Assembly (NCBI RefSeq): GCF_003011965.1
Contig: NZ_PXWG01000005.1
Coordinates: 1-64,000 of the forward strand
Length of the DNA stretch: 64,000 bases
Direction: 5' to 3'
Source of the DNA: Streptosporangium nondiastaticum
GTDB taxonomy: Bacteria > Actinomycetota > Actinomycetes > Streptomycetales > Streptomycetaceae
The translations under genes were made by a program, and so were the position numbers. This document shows, piece after piece, positions 8,811 through 16,878 of this stretch. Position 1 is the stretch's first letter; the number at the start of each line of letters is the position of its first letter. The notes below the pieces were generated by a model that was given only the letters and a program-made list of their open reading frames with translations, did no database searches and was not told where the DNA came from.

Positions 8811-9913
8811 CCTCCGGCCCCGCGGCCCGTACCGGCACCTTCGCGGGTGCCGGTACGGGCCGTAAGCCGGTGCTCGCCGTCGTCGGCGCCACCGGCGCCG
8901 TCGGCACGGTCATGCTGGAGATCCTTTCCACGCGGCAGGACGTGTGGGGCGAGATCCGGCTCGTCGCCTCCCCGCGCTCGGCGGGGCGCCGGCTCACCGT
9001 GCGCGGCGAGGAGGCCGAGGTCATCGCGCTGAGCGAGGAGGCGTTCGACGGCGTCGACGTCGCCATGTTCGACGTGCCGGACGAGGTCTCGGCGCGGTGG
9101 GCGCCGATCGCCGCCGCCAAGGGCACGGTCGTCGTGGACAACTCCGCGGCCTTCCGGATGGACCCGGACGTTCCGCTGGTGGTGCCCGAGGTGAACGCGC
9201 ACGCGGCGCGCGTGCGGCCGCGCGGCATCGTCGCGAGCCCGAACTGCACGACGCTGTCGATGATCGTCGCGGTGGGCGCGCTGCACGCCGAGTTCGGCCT
9301 CAGCGAGCTGGTCGTCTCCTCGTACCAGGCGGCTTCCGGGGCGGGCAAGGCCGGTGTCGACACGCTGCGGGCGCAGCTCGCCGCGGTGGCCGGCTCGTCG
9401 CTGGGCACGCAGCCCGGTGACGTGCGACGGGCGGTCGGCGACGGGCTCGGCCCCTTCCCCGCGCCCCTCGCGCTGAACGTGGTGCCGTGGGCGGGCTCCC
9501 TCCGGGAGGACGGCTGGTCCTCCGAGGAGCTGAAGATCCGGGACGAGTCCCGCAAGGTCCTGGGGCTGCCGTCGCTGCGGGTCGCGGCGACGTGCGTACG
9601 GGTCCCCGTGGTCACCACGCACTCGCTGGCCGTGCACGCGCGGTTCGAGAACGAGGTCACGGTGGAGCAGGCCCACGAGATCCTGGCGAGCGCGCCGGGG
9701 GTCGTGCTCGTGGACGACCCCGCGGAGGGGGAGTTCCCCACGCCCGCCGACGCGGTGGGCACCGATCCGACGTGGGTCGGCCGGGTGCGCCGGTCCCCGG
9801 ACGATCCGAAGGCGCTCGACCTCTTCGTCTGCGGCGACAATCTGCGCAAGGGAGCGGCACTGAACACGGCTCAGGTCGCCGAATGCGTGGCGGCGGAGCT
9901 GACCACTCCCTAA
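8807..9913 (+). CDS. asd: Aspartate-semialdehyde dehydrogenase
   Basis: This 368-residue protein reduces aspartyl phosphate to aspartate semialdehyde with NADPH. The nucleotide-binding motif [12 protein letters not shown] is at residues 25-36, and the catalytic cysteine is Cys147 in ASPNCTT. The [14 protein letters not shown] and later substrate-binding regions are intact. An N-terminal extension of about 20 residues (Ala/Gly/Thr-rich) makes it longer than the usual 340 residues. The ATG overlaps the ask stop by four bases, giving tight co-translation. Confidence 0.96.
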   Translation: MTSGPAARTGTFAGAGTGRKPVLAVVGATGAVGTVMLEILSTRQDVWGEIRLVASPRSAGRRLTVRGEEAEVIALSEEAFDGVDVAMFDVPDEVSARWAPIAAAKGTVVVDNSAAFRMDPDVPLVVPEVNAHAARVRPRGIVASPNCTTLSMIVAVGALHAEFGLSELVVSSYQAASGAGKAGVDTLRAQLAAVAGSSLGTQPGDVRRAVGDGLGPFPAPLALNVVPWAGSLREDGWSSEELKIRDESRKVLGLPSLRVAATCVRVPVVTTHSLAVHARFENEVTVEQAHEILASAPGVVLVDDPAEGEFPTPADAVGTDPTWVGRVRRSPDDPKALDLFVCGDNLRKGAALNTAQVAECVAAELTTP

Positions 9914-10194
9914 TCTGGAGAAGTGGTGAAGGTCTTGCAGGTCCTGTGATCAAGTCGTTGGTCCAGACCTCTTGAACTGGGCAGATGAAGTGTTCGACGA
10001 TGCGCTCCCCGCCCACTGCAACCGTCAGCGGGCCGGGGGCGTCTTTGCTGCCGTCTCTCAGGGCGGTATCAAAACCGGGGCATTGAGGAAGAGCTGGTAC
10101 GCATGAGGGCATATGACGCATCGTCACGCGGCGCATCGTCAGACGCGGTGCCTCGCGTGTACAACCCTGACGGGGGGAAGCGTGTCCAACAGGC

Positions 10195-10857
10195 GTGGCA
10201 GAGGTCATCAGCATCGCAACCGCCCCGAGGCGCGGCGGCAGTGCACTGCGTCCGCGTTCCCACCCGTCGTCGGGCGGCATGCCGGTGATCGCTCCCTGGC
10301 CGACCACCCGGCCCGCCGCCCAGATCCCGCCCCAGCGGGGGGACGCTGACGAAGCAATGGCAGCGGGCACCACAGTCGACCACCTCACCGAGACCTACAG
10401 GGCCCATTACCGGTCCCTGCTCGGCCTTGCCGCGCTGCTCCTCGACGACACCGCCTCCTGTGAGGACGTGGTCCAGGAGGCCTTCATACGGGTGCATTCC
10501 GCGCGCAGCCGGGTCCGGGAGCCGGAGAAGACCCTTGCCTATCTGAGGCAGACTGTCGTCAATCTGTCCCGTTCCGCGCTCCGCCGCCGGATCCTCGGGC
10601 TGAAGCTGCTCTCCAAGCCGATGCCCGACATGGCGAGCGCCGAAGAGGGTGCGTACGAACAGCTGGAGCGCGACCAATTGATCAAAGCGATGCGTGGACT
10701 GCAACGCCGCCAGCGGGAAGTCCTCGTCCTCCGCTACTTCGCCGATATGACCGAGGCCCAGGTCGCCGAGACCCTGGGCCTCTCGCTCGGCTCGGTCAAG
10801 GCGTACGGGTCGCGGGGCATCGCGGCGCTCCGCGTCGCCATGGAGGCTCCGGTATGA
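10195..10857 (+). CDS. ECF-like (sigma-70 family) RNA polymerase sigma factor
   Basis: Sigma region 2 is seen at about residues 65-130 (YRAHYRSLLGLAALLLDD, VVQEAFIRVHS, AYLRQTVVNLSRSALRR). Region 4 is at about residues 160-215 (LQRRQREVLVLRYFADMTEAQVAETLGLSLGSVKAYGSRG). The N-terminal 60 residues are low complexity and poorly supported, so the true start is uncertain: GTG 10195 is the longest, while ATG 10279 and ATG 10357 are alternatives. Its stop overlaps the next gene (ATGA), whose single-pass membrane product is likely to control it. The 281-base gap from asd probably holds its promoter, but no clear box was recognised. Confidence 0.88.
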   Translation: MAEVISIATAPRRGGSALRPRSHPSSGGMPVIAPWPTTRPAAQIPPQRGDADEAMAAGTTVDHLTETYRAHYRSLLGLAALLLDDTASCEDVVQEAFIRVHSARSRVREPEKTLAYLRQTVVNLSRSALRRRILGLKLLSKPMPDMASAEEGAYEQLERDQLIKAMRGLQRRQREVLVLRYFADMTEAQVAETLGLSLGSVKAYGSRGIAALRVAMEAPV

Positions 10858-12026
10858 CCCGCCCCCCTTATGACGGGCCCGGTCCCGCCGACGAGCGCGG
10901 CGGGAGCATGCACGACGGCGAGACGCACGACAGCAGCAGCACGCACGGCCTCGGCGGTACGGACGGCCTCGGCAGTACGCATGACATCGGCGCTACGCAC
11001 GGCATCGGCATGGACGAGCAGACGCTCCGGCAGCTGCTGCAGGGCGCCGTCGAAGACCTCGAGCCCGCCCCGGACTCGCTGGAGCAGATCCGGCGCGCCG
11101 TGCCGGCCCGGCGCACCCGCCGCCGGCAGGCCCTCGTGGGCGCCGCGGCCGCGCTGATCCTCGGCGGCACGGCCCTGCCCGCCGTCGTCCACGTCGCCAC
11201 CACCAGTGACGCGGTCGAGGACCGCCACGCCAACACGGCCAGCAGCCGGCACACCCCCGAGGAGCCGGCCGCCGAGCCCGACGGGGTGAGCGACGGCGGC
11301 GGACGCCCCGAGGAGGGCGAGGCCCGGAACCACGACGAGAAGCGGGAAGAGCGCAAGGAAGAGGGGAAGAAGGGCAACGAACCCAAGCCCGCCGGATCCT
11401 CCCCCGCAGGCATCCCTCCCGCGCCCACCAACACCTTCGCCGCCGTCTCCCCGACCTGCGACCGCGACCAGCTCGGCAAGGGCAGCGGGACGGTCGGCCC
11501 GGCCGACCGCGACGGACGCGTCTACGGCGCCTTCCGCGTGGTCAACGTCTCGCGCGCCGTCTGTACGGTGGGCGGGCCGGGGACCGTCGCGGCGAGCCCG
11601 CGGGGCAGCGCCGAGAGCGGGCGCGTCTCCGTCGTGGACCACACGCCGGGCGACGCCGCGACCGGCCTGCCCGACCCGACGAGCGAGCCCAGCGAGGTCA
11701 TCCTCCAGCCCGGGCAGGCCTACGAGGTGAAGTTCGCCTGGATCCCGGCCGGCGACGGCGGGCGCAACGGCTGCGCCAAGCCCGGCGGCGGCGGATCCTC
11801 CCCGGCGCCCTCCGCCGGCGGCGGTGCCAGCGCCTCCCCGGCCGGCTCCTCCGCGGCGACCCAGCAGCAGCCGGCCGTGCCGGACTCGCCGCCGCCCACG
11901 CCCCCGCCGAGCATCGTCCTCAGCCACACCCCGGACGTGGGCGAGCCCGCGATCGCGGACGCCAAGATCGACGACGCGTGCGCCGGCACCGTCTACCGGA
12001 CCGGCCCGATCGTCCCGCCGGGCTGA
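10854..12026 (+). CDS. Single-pass membrane protein, probable partner or anti-sigma of the upstream sigma factor
   Basis: This 390-residue protein is translationally coupled to the sigma factor gene. The cytoplasmic N terminus (about residues 1-90) is rich in Thr/His/Gly/Ser and includes TDGLGSTHDIGATHGIGM repeats. One transmembrane helix lies at about residues 95-120 (ALVGAAAALILGGTALPAVV). The outside part has a charged Glu/Lys linker and then a Cys-containing beta-rich domain (PTCDRDQLG...VCTVGGPG) like DUF4232-type domains. No zinc-binding anti-sigma motif (HXXXCXXC) is visible, so a direct anti-sigma role is inference from context. Confidence 0.7.
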   Translation: MTRPPYDGPGPADERGGSMHDGETHDSSSTHGLGGTDGLGSTHDIGATHGIGMDEQTLRQLLQGAVEDLEPAPDSLEQIRRAVPARRTRRRQALVGAAAALILGGTALPAVVHVATTSDAVEDRHANTASSRHTPEEPAAEPDGVSDGGGRPEEGEARNHDEKREERKEEGKKGNEPKPAGSSPAGIPPAPTNTFAAVSPTCDRDQLGKGSGTVGPADRDGRVYGAFRVVNVSRAVCTVGGPGTVAASPRGSAESGRVSVVDHTPGDAATGLPDPTSEPSEVILQPGQAYEVKFAWIPAGDGGRNGCAKPGGGGSSPAPSAGGGASASPAGSSAATQQQPAVPDSPPPTPPPSIVLSHTPDVGEPAIADAKIDDACAGTVYRTGPIVPPG

Positions 12027-12120
12027 GGACGCCGGGCTGCCGCGCCCGCCGTGATCCTGCCGGAGGCACCACGGCAGGGGGCGGTGCCGGCCCCCGTGGC
12101 CGTGCCCGTACCGTGGTGGT

Positions 12121-13092
12121 GTGTATCGGTTCCTGCTGACTCCCCGCTGGTGGGCGATCAACGTCTTCACCGTGGTGGCCATCCCCTTCTGTCTCTTCAT
12201 GGGCAGCTGGCAGCTCGGCCGCTTCGAAACGCGCGTCGACTCGCACCGCGAGCAGCAGACGCAGGCCGACGACGCCCGTGAGGCCGCGGCCGAGCCGCTG
12301 CGCGACCTCCTCCCGGTGACGACCGAGACCTCCGGCCGCAAGGCGACCGCCTCCGGCCGCTACGACGCCGAGCACCAGCTGCTCGTGCCGGGGCGGACGC
12401 TGGACGACCGCGAGGGCTTCTACGTGCTGACCCTCCTGCGCACGGACGACGGCAAGGCCCTTCCCGTCGTCCGCGGCTGGCTGCCCGGCGACGCGGACTC
12501 CAAGGCCGACACCGCCAAGGTCCCGGCCCCGCCCGGCGGCCACGTGACCGTCACCGGAGCCCTCCAGTCCTCGGAGAGCCCCGGCTCCAAGGGCGTACGG
12601 TCCGGCGGCGGGCTGCCCGCCGGCCAGCTCGGCGTGATCAGCGCCGCCTCACTGGTCAACGTCGTGCCGTACGGCGTCCACGACGCGTGGATCACCGCCA
12701 CGGCGGCGGACGGGGCCATGACCCCGGTGCCCCCGGCCGCCGCCCCGGGCAGCGGCCTGGACCTCAAGGCCTTCCAGAACCTCGGCTACACCGGGGAGTG
12801 GTTCGTCTTCGCCGGCTTCGTGCTGTTCATGTGGGCCAGGCTCTTCCGCCGCGAGGCGGAGGCCGCACGGGACCTGGCCCTCGGCATCACCCCGGAGCAG
12901 GCTCCGGGCGACCCGGTTTCGGGTGCCCCGATTTCGGGCGGGAAGGCTCCGGGCGACCCGGCTCCGGGCGGGCAGGCTACGGACGATTCCGGTCAGGACG
13001 ATTCCGGTCAGGAAGGCTCTGGTCAGGACGGCTCCGGTCCGGACGGCCCAGATGACGCTCCGCAAAAGCGATCTCCAGCCGGAGCTGCTTGA
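12121..13092 (+). CDS. SURF1 family cytochrome c oxidase assembly protein
   Basis: This 323-residue protein has two transmembrane helices, at about residues 10-30 (WAINVFTVVAIPFCLFMGSWQLGRF) and 220-240 (EWFVFAGFVLFMWARLF), around an extracellular domain. This is the SURF1 layout. SURF1 helps assemble the aa3-type oxidase. The protein starts at GTG 12121. The last 70 residues are an odd Gly/Ser/Asp/Gln-rich tail made by 15-bp repeats. Its 3' end overlaps the convergent peptidase gene by 116 bases. Confidence 0.9.
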   Translation: MYRFLLTPRWWAINVFTVVAIPFCLFMGSWQLGRFETRVDSHREQQTQADDAREAAAEPLRDLLPVTTETSGRKATASGRYDAEHQLLVPGRTLDDREGFYVLTLLRTDDGKALPVVRGWLPGDADSKADTAKVPAPPGGHVTVTGALQSSESPGSKGVRSGGGLPAGQLGVISAASLVNVVPYGVHDAWITATAADGAMTPVPPAAAPGSGLDLKAFQNLGYTGEWFVFAGFVLFMWARLFRREAEAARDLALGITPEQAPGDPVSGAPISGGKAPGDPAPGGQATDDSGQDDSGQEGSGQDGSGPDGPDDAPQKRSPAGAA

Positions 13093-14872
13093 TCCGCTCC
13101 TCCACCACCAGGGAGCCGTGCCCCGCGTCGTAGCGGTACACCTCCAGGGGGTGGCCGCGCTGCTCCAGCCGCTCCACGTAGTTCTCGATCTGGCGGATCG
13201 GGCACCGCGGGTCGTTCATGCCCGCGGAGATGTAGACCGGCGCCCGCACCTGGTCGACGTACGTCAGCGGTGACGACGCCTCGTAGCGCTCCGGGACCTC
13301 CTCCGGGGTGCCGCCCAGCAGCGTGCGGTCCAGGGCCTTCAGTGCCTCCATCTCATCGTGATAGGCCGTCACGTAGTCCGCGACGGGCACGCCGGCCAGG
13401 CCCAGCGCCCAGGCCTCCGGCTGGGTGCCCAGGCCGAGCAGGGTCAGATAGCCGCCCCACGACCCGCCCGCCAGCACCAGCCGCTCGGGGTCGGCGATGC
13501 CCGCGGAGACCGTCCAGTCGCGGACGGCCGCGATGTCCTCCAGCTCGATCAGGCCCACCCGGTGCTTGAGCGCGTCCGTCCACGCCCGGCCGTAGCCCGT
13601 CGAGCCCCGGTAGTTGACGCGGACGACCGCGTAGCCGTGGTCCACCCAGGCTGCGGGGCCCGCGGCGAAGGCGTCGCTGTCGTGCCACGTCGGGCCACCG
13701 TGGATGTCGAAGACCGCCGGGAACGGGCCGTCGCCCTCCGGCTTCTGGATCAGGGCGTGCACCTTGCCGCCGGGACCCTCCACCCACACGTCCTCGACCG
13801 GGACGGAGCCCGGCGCGCGGCCGACCCCGCCCGGCATCGCCGGCGGATCCAGCACGACCTGCCCGGTCGTGGACCGCACCGCAGACGGCTCGGCGGCCGA
13901 GGACCACAGGAACTCCACGCTCCCGTCCGGCCGCGGCAGGGCGCCCGACACCGTGCCCGCCGGAGTGTCCAGGCGGGTCAGCGACCCCCCGGCCAGGTCG
14001 TAGCGGAACAGCTCGCTGCGGGCCTGGAAGCTGTGCTCGATCAGCAGCGCCGAACCGTCCGGATACCAGCCGGCGTCCAGGTCGCCCGGCAGGTCGACGG
14101 CCAGCGCCGTCTCCTCGCCCGTGGCGGCGTCCCACAGCATCGGCTCCCAGCGACCCCGCCGCTGGTGCCCCACGAGCAGCCGGGAATCCCCGGCCACCGG
14201 CGCGAAGCCCATCACGGCCAGGCCCAGCTCCTCCGTGCCGCCCCGCGTGTCGTCCAGCTCGGCGACGGTGCTGCCGTCCGGCCGCACGATCCGGACGGCC
14301 GAGTGCATCGCATCGCCGTGCTCGGTGTGCTCGATCGCGATCAGGGTCCCGTCCTGCGACATGCCGCCGACCCCGGCCGACTCCGCGTGGCGGTAGATCT
14401 CCACGGGCGCGGCCCCGGGCCGGGCCACGTGGACCGTGGACCCGCCCTTGTCCGTGGAGCGGCCGACCACGGCCGTGCCGTCCCTGCCCAGGGCCAGGCC
14501 GGCCGGGTAGGAGGGCTCCAGGCCGGGCGTGGCGGGCTCGTCGGGGCCGCCGTGGAAGGGCTGGCGCATCCACACGCCGAACTCGTCCCCGTCCGTGTCG
14601 GCGAACCACCAGATCCACTCGCCGTCGGGCGGGAGCACCCCGCCCGTCGTCCCGTTCGGCCGGTCGGTCACCTGCCGCTGCGCGCCCGTCGCCCTGTCCC
14701 ACGCGTACACCTCGAAGGTGCCCGTCACGTTCGACACGAACAGCGCGCGGTCGGGGGCGTCCTTCGCCCATCTCGGCAGCCCGACCCGCGGTGCCCGGAA
14801 GCGCTTCTCCCAGTCCGGCACGGCCGCACCGGGCCTCTCGTCGTTCAGCTCGGCCCCGTTGCTCTCAGTCAT
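12977..14872 (-). CDS. S9-family prolyl oligopeptidase-like serine peptidase
   Basis: This 631-residue protein has an N-terminal beta-propeller (about residues 30-350) and a C-terminal alpha/beta-hydrolase domain. The catalytic serine is in GGSWGGY (about residue 470). The Asp is in GMNDPRCP (about 552) and the His in DAGHGSL (about 585). No signal peptide is seen, so it is probably cytoplasmic. The C-terminal tail (DRSRPDQSLPDRNRPDRNRP) is encoded by the 15-bp repeats shared antisense with SURF1, so the original stop was probably lost. Family members cut short peptides, often after proline. Confidence 0.9.
   Translation of the reverse strand: MTESNGAELNDERPGAAVPDWEKRFRAPRVGLPRWAKDAPDRALFVSNVTGTFEVYAWDRATGAQRQVTDRPNGTTGGVLPPDGEWIWWFADTDGDEFGVWMRQPFHGGPDEPATPGLEPSYPAGLALGRDGTAVVGRSTDKGGSTVHVARPGAAPVEIYRHAESAGVGGMSQDGTLIAIEHTEHGDAMHSAVRIVRPDGSTVAELDDTRGGTEELGLAVMGFAPVAGDSRLLVGHQRRGRWEPMLWDAATGEETALAVDLPGDLDAGWYPDGSALLIEHSFQARSELFRYDLAGGSLTRLDTPAGTVSGALPRPDGSVEFLWSSAAEPSAVRSTTGQVVLDPPAMPGGVGRAPGSVPVEDVWVEGPGGKVHALIQKPEGDGPFPAVFDIHGGPTWHDSDAFAAGPAAWVDHGYAVVRVNYRGSTGYGRAWTDALKHRVGLIELEDIAAVRDWTVSAGIADPERLVLAGGSWGGYLTLLGLGTQPEAWALGLAGVPVADYVTAYHDEMEALKALDRTLLGGTPEEVPERYEASSPLTYVDQVRAPVYISAGMNDPRCPIRQIENYVERLEQRGHPLEVYRYDAGHGSLVVEERIKQLRLEIAFAERHLGRPDRSRPDQSLPDRNRPDRNRP
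12981..13055. repeat. 15-bp tandem repeats in the SURF1/S9 overlap
   Basis: Five consecutive 15-bp units run from 12981. The first two are exact copies of GGACGATTCCGGTCA and the later ones drift. They encode D/S/G/Q pentapeptides in SURF1 on one strand and RPDRN/S pentapeptides in the peptidase on the other. Confidence 0.9.
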
Positions 14873-14949
14873 GGACCCATTCTGCGCCGGAGCGCGGGCC
14901 GGGCGTCCAGGCGAGCCCCCAGCCTGTGGATAACTCCCGTTCCGCTTAA

Positions 14950-15005
14950 GGAGCCAGGAGCCAGGAGCCAGGAGTCAGGGGTCAGGGGTCAGGGGTCAGG
15001 AGTCA
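14950..15005. repeat. Eight 7-bp tandem repeats
   Basis: Eight units of GGAGCCA, GGAGTCA or GGGGTCA run without a gap from 14950. The last unit contains the stop codon of the phenylalanine hydroxylase gene. The array lies between that gene and the S9 peptidase gene. Heptamers would shift any reading frame, so this is non-coding. Confidence 0.92.
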
Positions 15006-15914
15006 GGAGCGGTCGCCCGGCGCCGGGCGCAGGCCCAGCCGGCCGCCCGTGTCGTCGTCGAAGTCCGCCAGGAAACCGGCCAGCAAGTCAGTGAGGTGGT
15101 TCAGGCACCGCGCGCCGAACAGCACCGGCTGGTAGCCCGAAGCCCGGTAGGGAGTCGCGACGACCGCGTGCACGTCCAGCTCGCGGACCTCGCACCGGTC
15201 CAGCCGCGCGAGCTCGCCGTACGAGGACAGCAGCGCCGCGCCGTAGGCCTTGGGCGGACCCGCGCCCGGGCCTTCCCCGGGTCCGGAGTCCGTCATCACG
15301 CCGAACTCGAGCGTGAACCAGTACACCCGGCTGATGAGGTCGAGGGCCTCGGGCGTTTCGAGGCGCGTCGCCGTACGCCCGAACATGCGGTACAGCTCCG
15401 CGAACCGGGGCGAGGCGAGGTGGATGCCGTGGCCGAACACGTCGTGGATCACGTCCGGTTCGGGCGTGTACAGCGGCACCGACGGATGGCGGACGAACTG
15501 CACGGCATGGAAGTAGCCGTCCTCCATCGCTCCCAGGAAGCGCCGGTTCTCCACGAAACCACCCGCGAGCGTGAACTCGAACCCGGTCAACGGCTTCAGC
15601 CGCTCGCTGACCTCGGCGTGCTGCGGCACGTGGTCGGCCGGGATCGGGGCCGCTTCCACCGCGTCCAGGACCTCCCGGCAGGCGTGCGCCCGGTGCGCAC
15701 CGTCCAGCGCGCCGTGAACCGTGCGCCACGTCGCGTGCTCGGCCTCGGTGTACTCCACGGCGGGGGAGGGGGCGCCCACGCGGTGCCCGCGGGCGAGGCT
15801 CGCCAGGGCGTTCCGCCGCTGCAGATACAGGCCGTCGCTCCGGCCCGGGTGCTGCGCCGCCGTGCCGAGCAGGCCCTCGGGCGTCACCGGCGTGCGTGAC
15901 CAGACTTGACTCAT
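15003..15914 (-). CDS. phhA: Phenylalanine 4-monooxygenase
   Basis: This 303-residue, biopterin- and iron-dependent enzyme converts phenylalanine to tyrosine. Two iron ligands are the histidines in HDVFGHG, and the third is the glutamate in WFTLEFGV, all in the expected order. Only the catalytic domain is present, with no ACT domain, as in bacterial enzymes. ATG 15914 is used, with ATG 15930-15932 six codons upstream as an alternative; neither has a strong ribosome site. The gene ends inside a heptamer repeat array. The pterin recycling enzyme is not in the window. Confidence 0.92.
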   Translation of the reverse strand: MSQVWSRTPVTPEGLLGTAAQHPGRSDGLYLQRRNALASLARGHRVGAPSPAVEYTEAEHATWRTVHGALDGAHRAHACREVLDAVEAAPIPADHVPQHAEVSERLKPLTGFEFTLAGGFVENRRFLGAMEDGYFHAVQFVRHPSVPLYTPEPDVIHDVFGHGIHLASPRFAELYRMFGRTATRLETPEALDLISRVYWFTLEFGVMTDSGPGEGPGAGPPKAYGAALLSSYGELARLDRCEVRELDVHAVVATPYRASGYQPVLFGARCLNHLTDLLAGFLADFDDDTGGRLGLRPAPGDRS

Positions 15915-16050
15915 GACACACAAGGTGCCCATGCCGCATCAGAGAGTAACCCTCTGGCACTCAGGGGCGCCGAATCGCGGCTTGAGATGCGCCGGGCCCG
16001 TACCGGTGCCAGCGTTGACTGTGGGCCGCCCTGCGTACAGGAGGTTTGTC

Positions 16051-16329
16051 ATGACGACCAAGACGGCGTGGAACGCCCAGATCGACATCACTGAAGAGGG
16101 CCGCAAGGTCACCGCCGACGCCACGCTGATCGGCAAGGGCGGGCAACGGCAACTAGTGGGGCACGGCGTGGCCCGGTGCAATCCGGCCGACCAGAACGAC
16201 CCCGCCATCGGCGACGAACTCGCGGCTGCCCGCGCTCTCGCGGACCTCACCAACAAGCTGCTCGACAACGCCGCGCACGACATCGAGTCGCACACGCATC
16301 AACCGGTCAAGGGGTCCCTCAAGTCGTAG
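16051..16329 (+). CDS. DUF1876 domain-containing protein
   Basis: This 92-residue protein starts at ATG 16051 behind a perfect AGGAGG. It has the DUF1876 pattern: MTTKTAWNAQIDITEEGRKV, then a GHGVARCNPAD turn and a long helix ending ALADLTNKLLDNAAHDIE. The fold resembles a double-stranded RNA-binding domain, and the function is unknown. It is divergent from phhA. The stop codon lies in the first unit of a 15-bp repeat tract. Confidence 0.88.
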   Translation: MTTKTAWNAQIDITEEGRKVTADATLIGKGGQRQLVGHGVARCNPADQNDPAIGDELAAARALADLTNKLLDNAAHDIESHTHQPVKGSLKS

Positions 16330-16372
16330 TCTCTCAGGCCGTCCGTAGCCTCTCGGGCCGTAGCCTCTCGGG
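16324..16372. repeat. 15-bp repeats spanning the DUF1876 stop codon
   Basis: A diverged copy at 16324-16338 contains the DUF1876 stop. Two identical 15-bp copies (CCGTAGCCTCTCGGG) follow at 16343-16357 and 16358-16372. Nothing else is seen in the gap to 16480. Confidence 0.82.
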
Positions 16373-16480
16373 TCGCAATAGCAATACCCGATAATCGCAT
16401 CCGGGCATTCAATGGGTATGTAGTGCTGGAATGCTCGGCAGGTCCCCTCATCCCTGTTGGCCTCCGAGGCATCGGAGTAG

Positions 16481-16867
16481 CATCGCCTGGCCCTGGTCCG
16501 GACTCCAGGAGAATCCCTGATCAGCCAGTGGGACGGAGAGGACCCGGCCCCGCTCGACGCCTTCCTGTCCGCCGTGGAAGAGGGTGTGACCGTCACCGCG
16601 GTGCACCTGCAGTACATGCGGGATTTCTACGCGGACGTGTACGCACCAGCCGGCGGAATCCCGGAGATCAGCGACGCCGTCCACGACCGCGGTACGGACG
16701 GCGCGTACGTGAGCTATCCCGACACCTATATCGGCGTGGCGTCCGACCCGGATCCCGCCTATCCCAGGCTTTACTACAAGGGGAACTACGCCCGGCTGCA
16801 GGAGGTGAAGAAGTACTGGGACCCGAAGAACCACTTCCACCACAAGCAGCCCATCCGCCTTCCCTGA
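16481..16867 (+). pseudogene. C-terminal remnant of a berberine-bridge-type FAD-linked oxidase
   Basis: The frame is closed by TAG at 16478-16480 and no full N-terminal FAD domain precedes it. About 128 residues remain. They include the BBE-domain signature YKGNYARLQEVKKYWDPKNH and its flanking region VSYPDTYIGVASDPDPAYPRLYY. Intact members are about 450-520 residues long and oxidise sugars, alkaloids or peptides. A translated start at GTG 16574 would give 97 residues, too short to fold as an oxidase. It is best read as a decayed gene next to the lactonase, with which it may once have worked. Confidence 0.78.
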
Positions 16868-16878
16868 CGAGAGCCGGA

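Noticed and set aside
14950..15005. CRISPR-like array
   Set aside because: The repeats are contiguous 7-bp units without spacers, and no cas genes are present.
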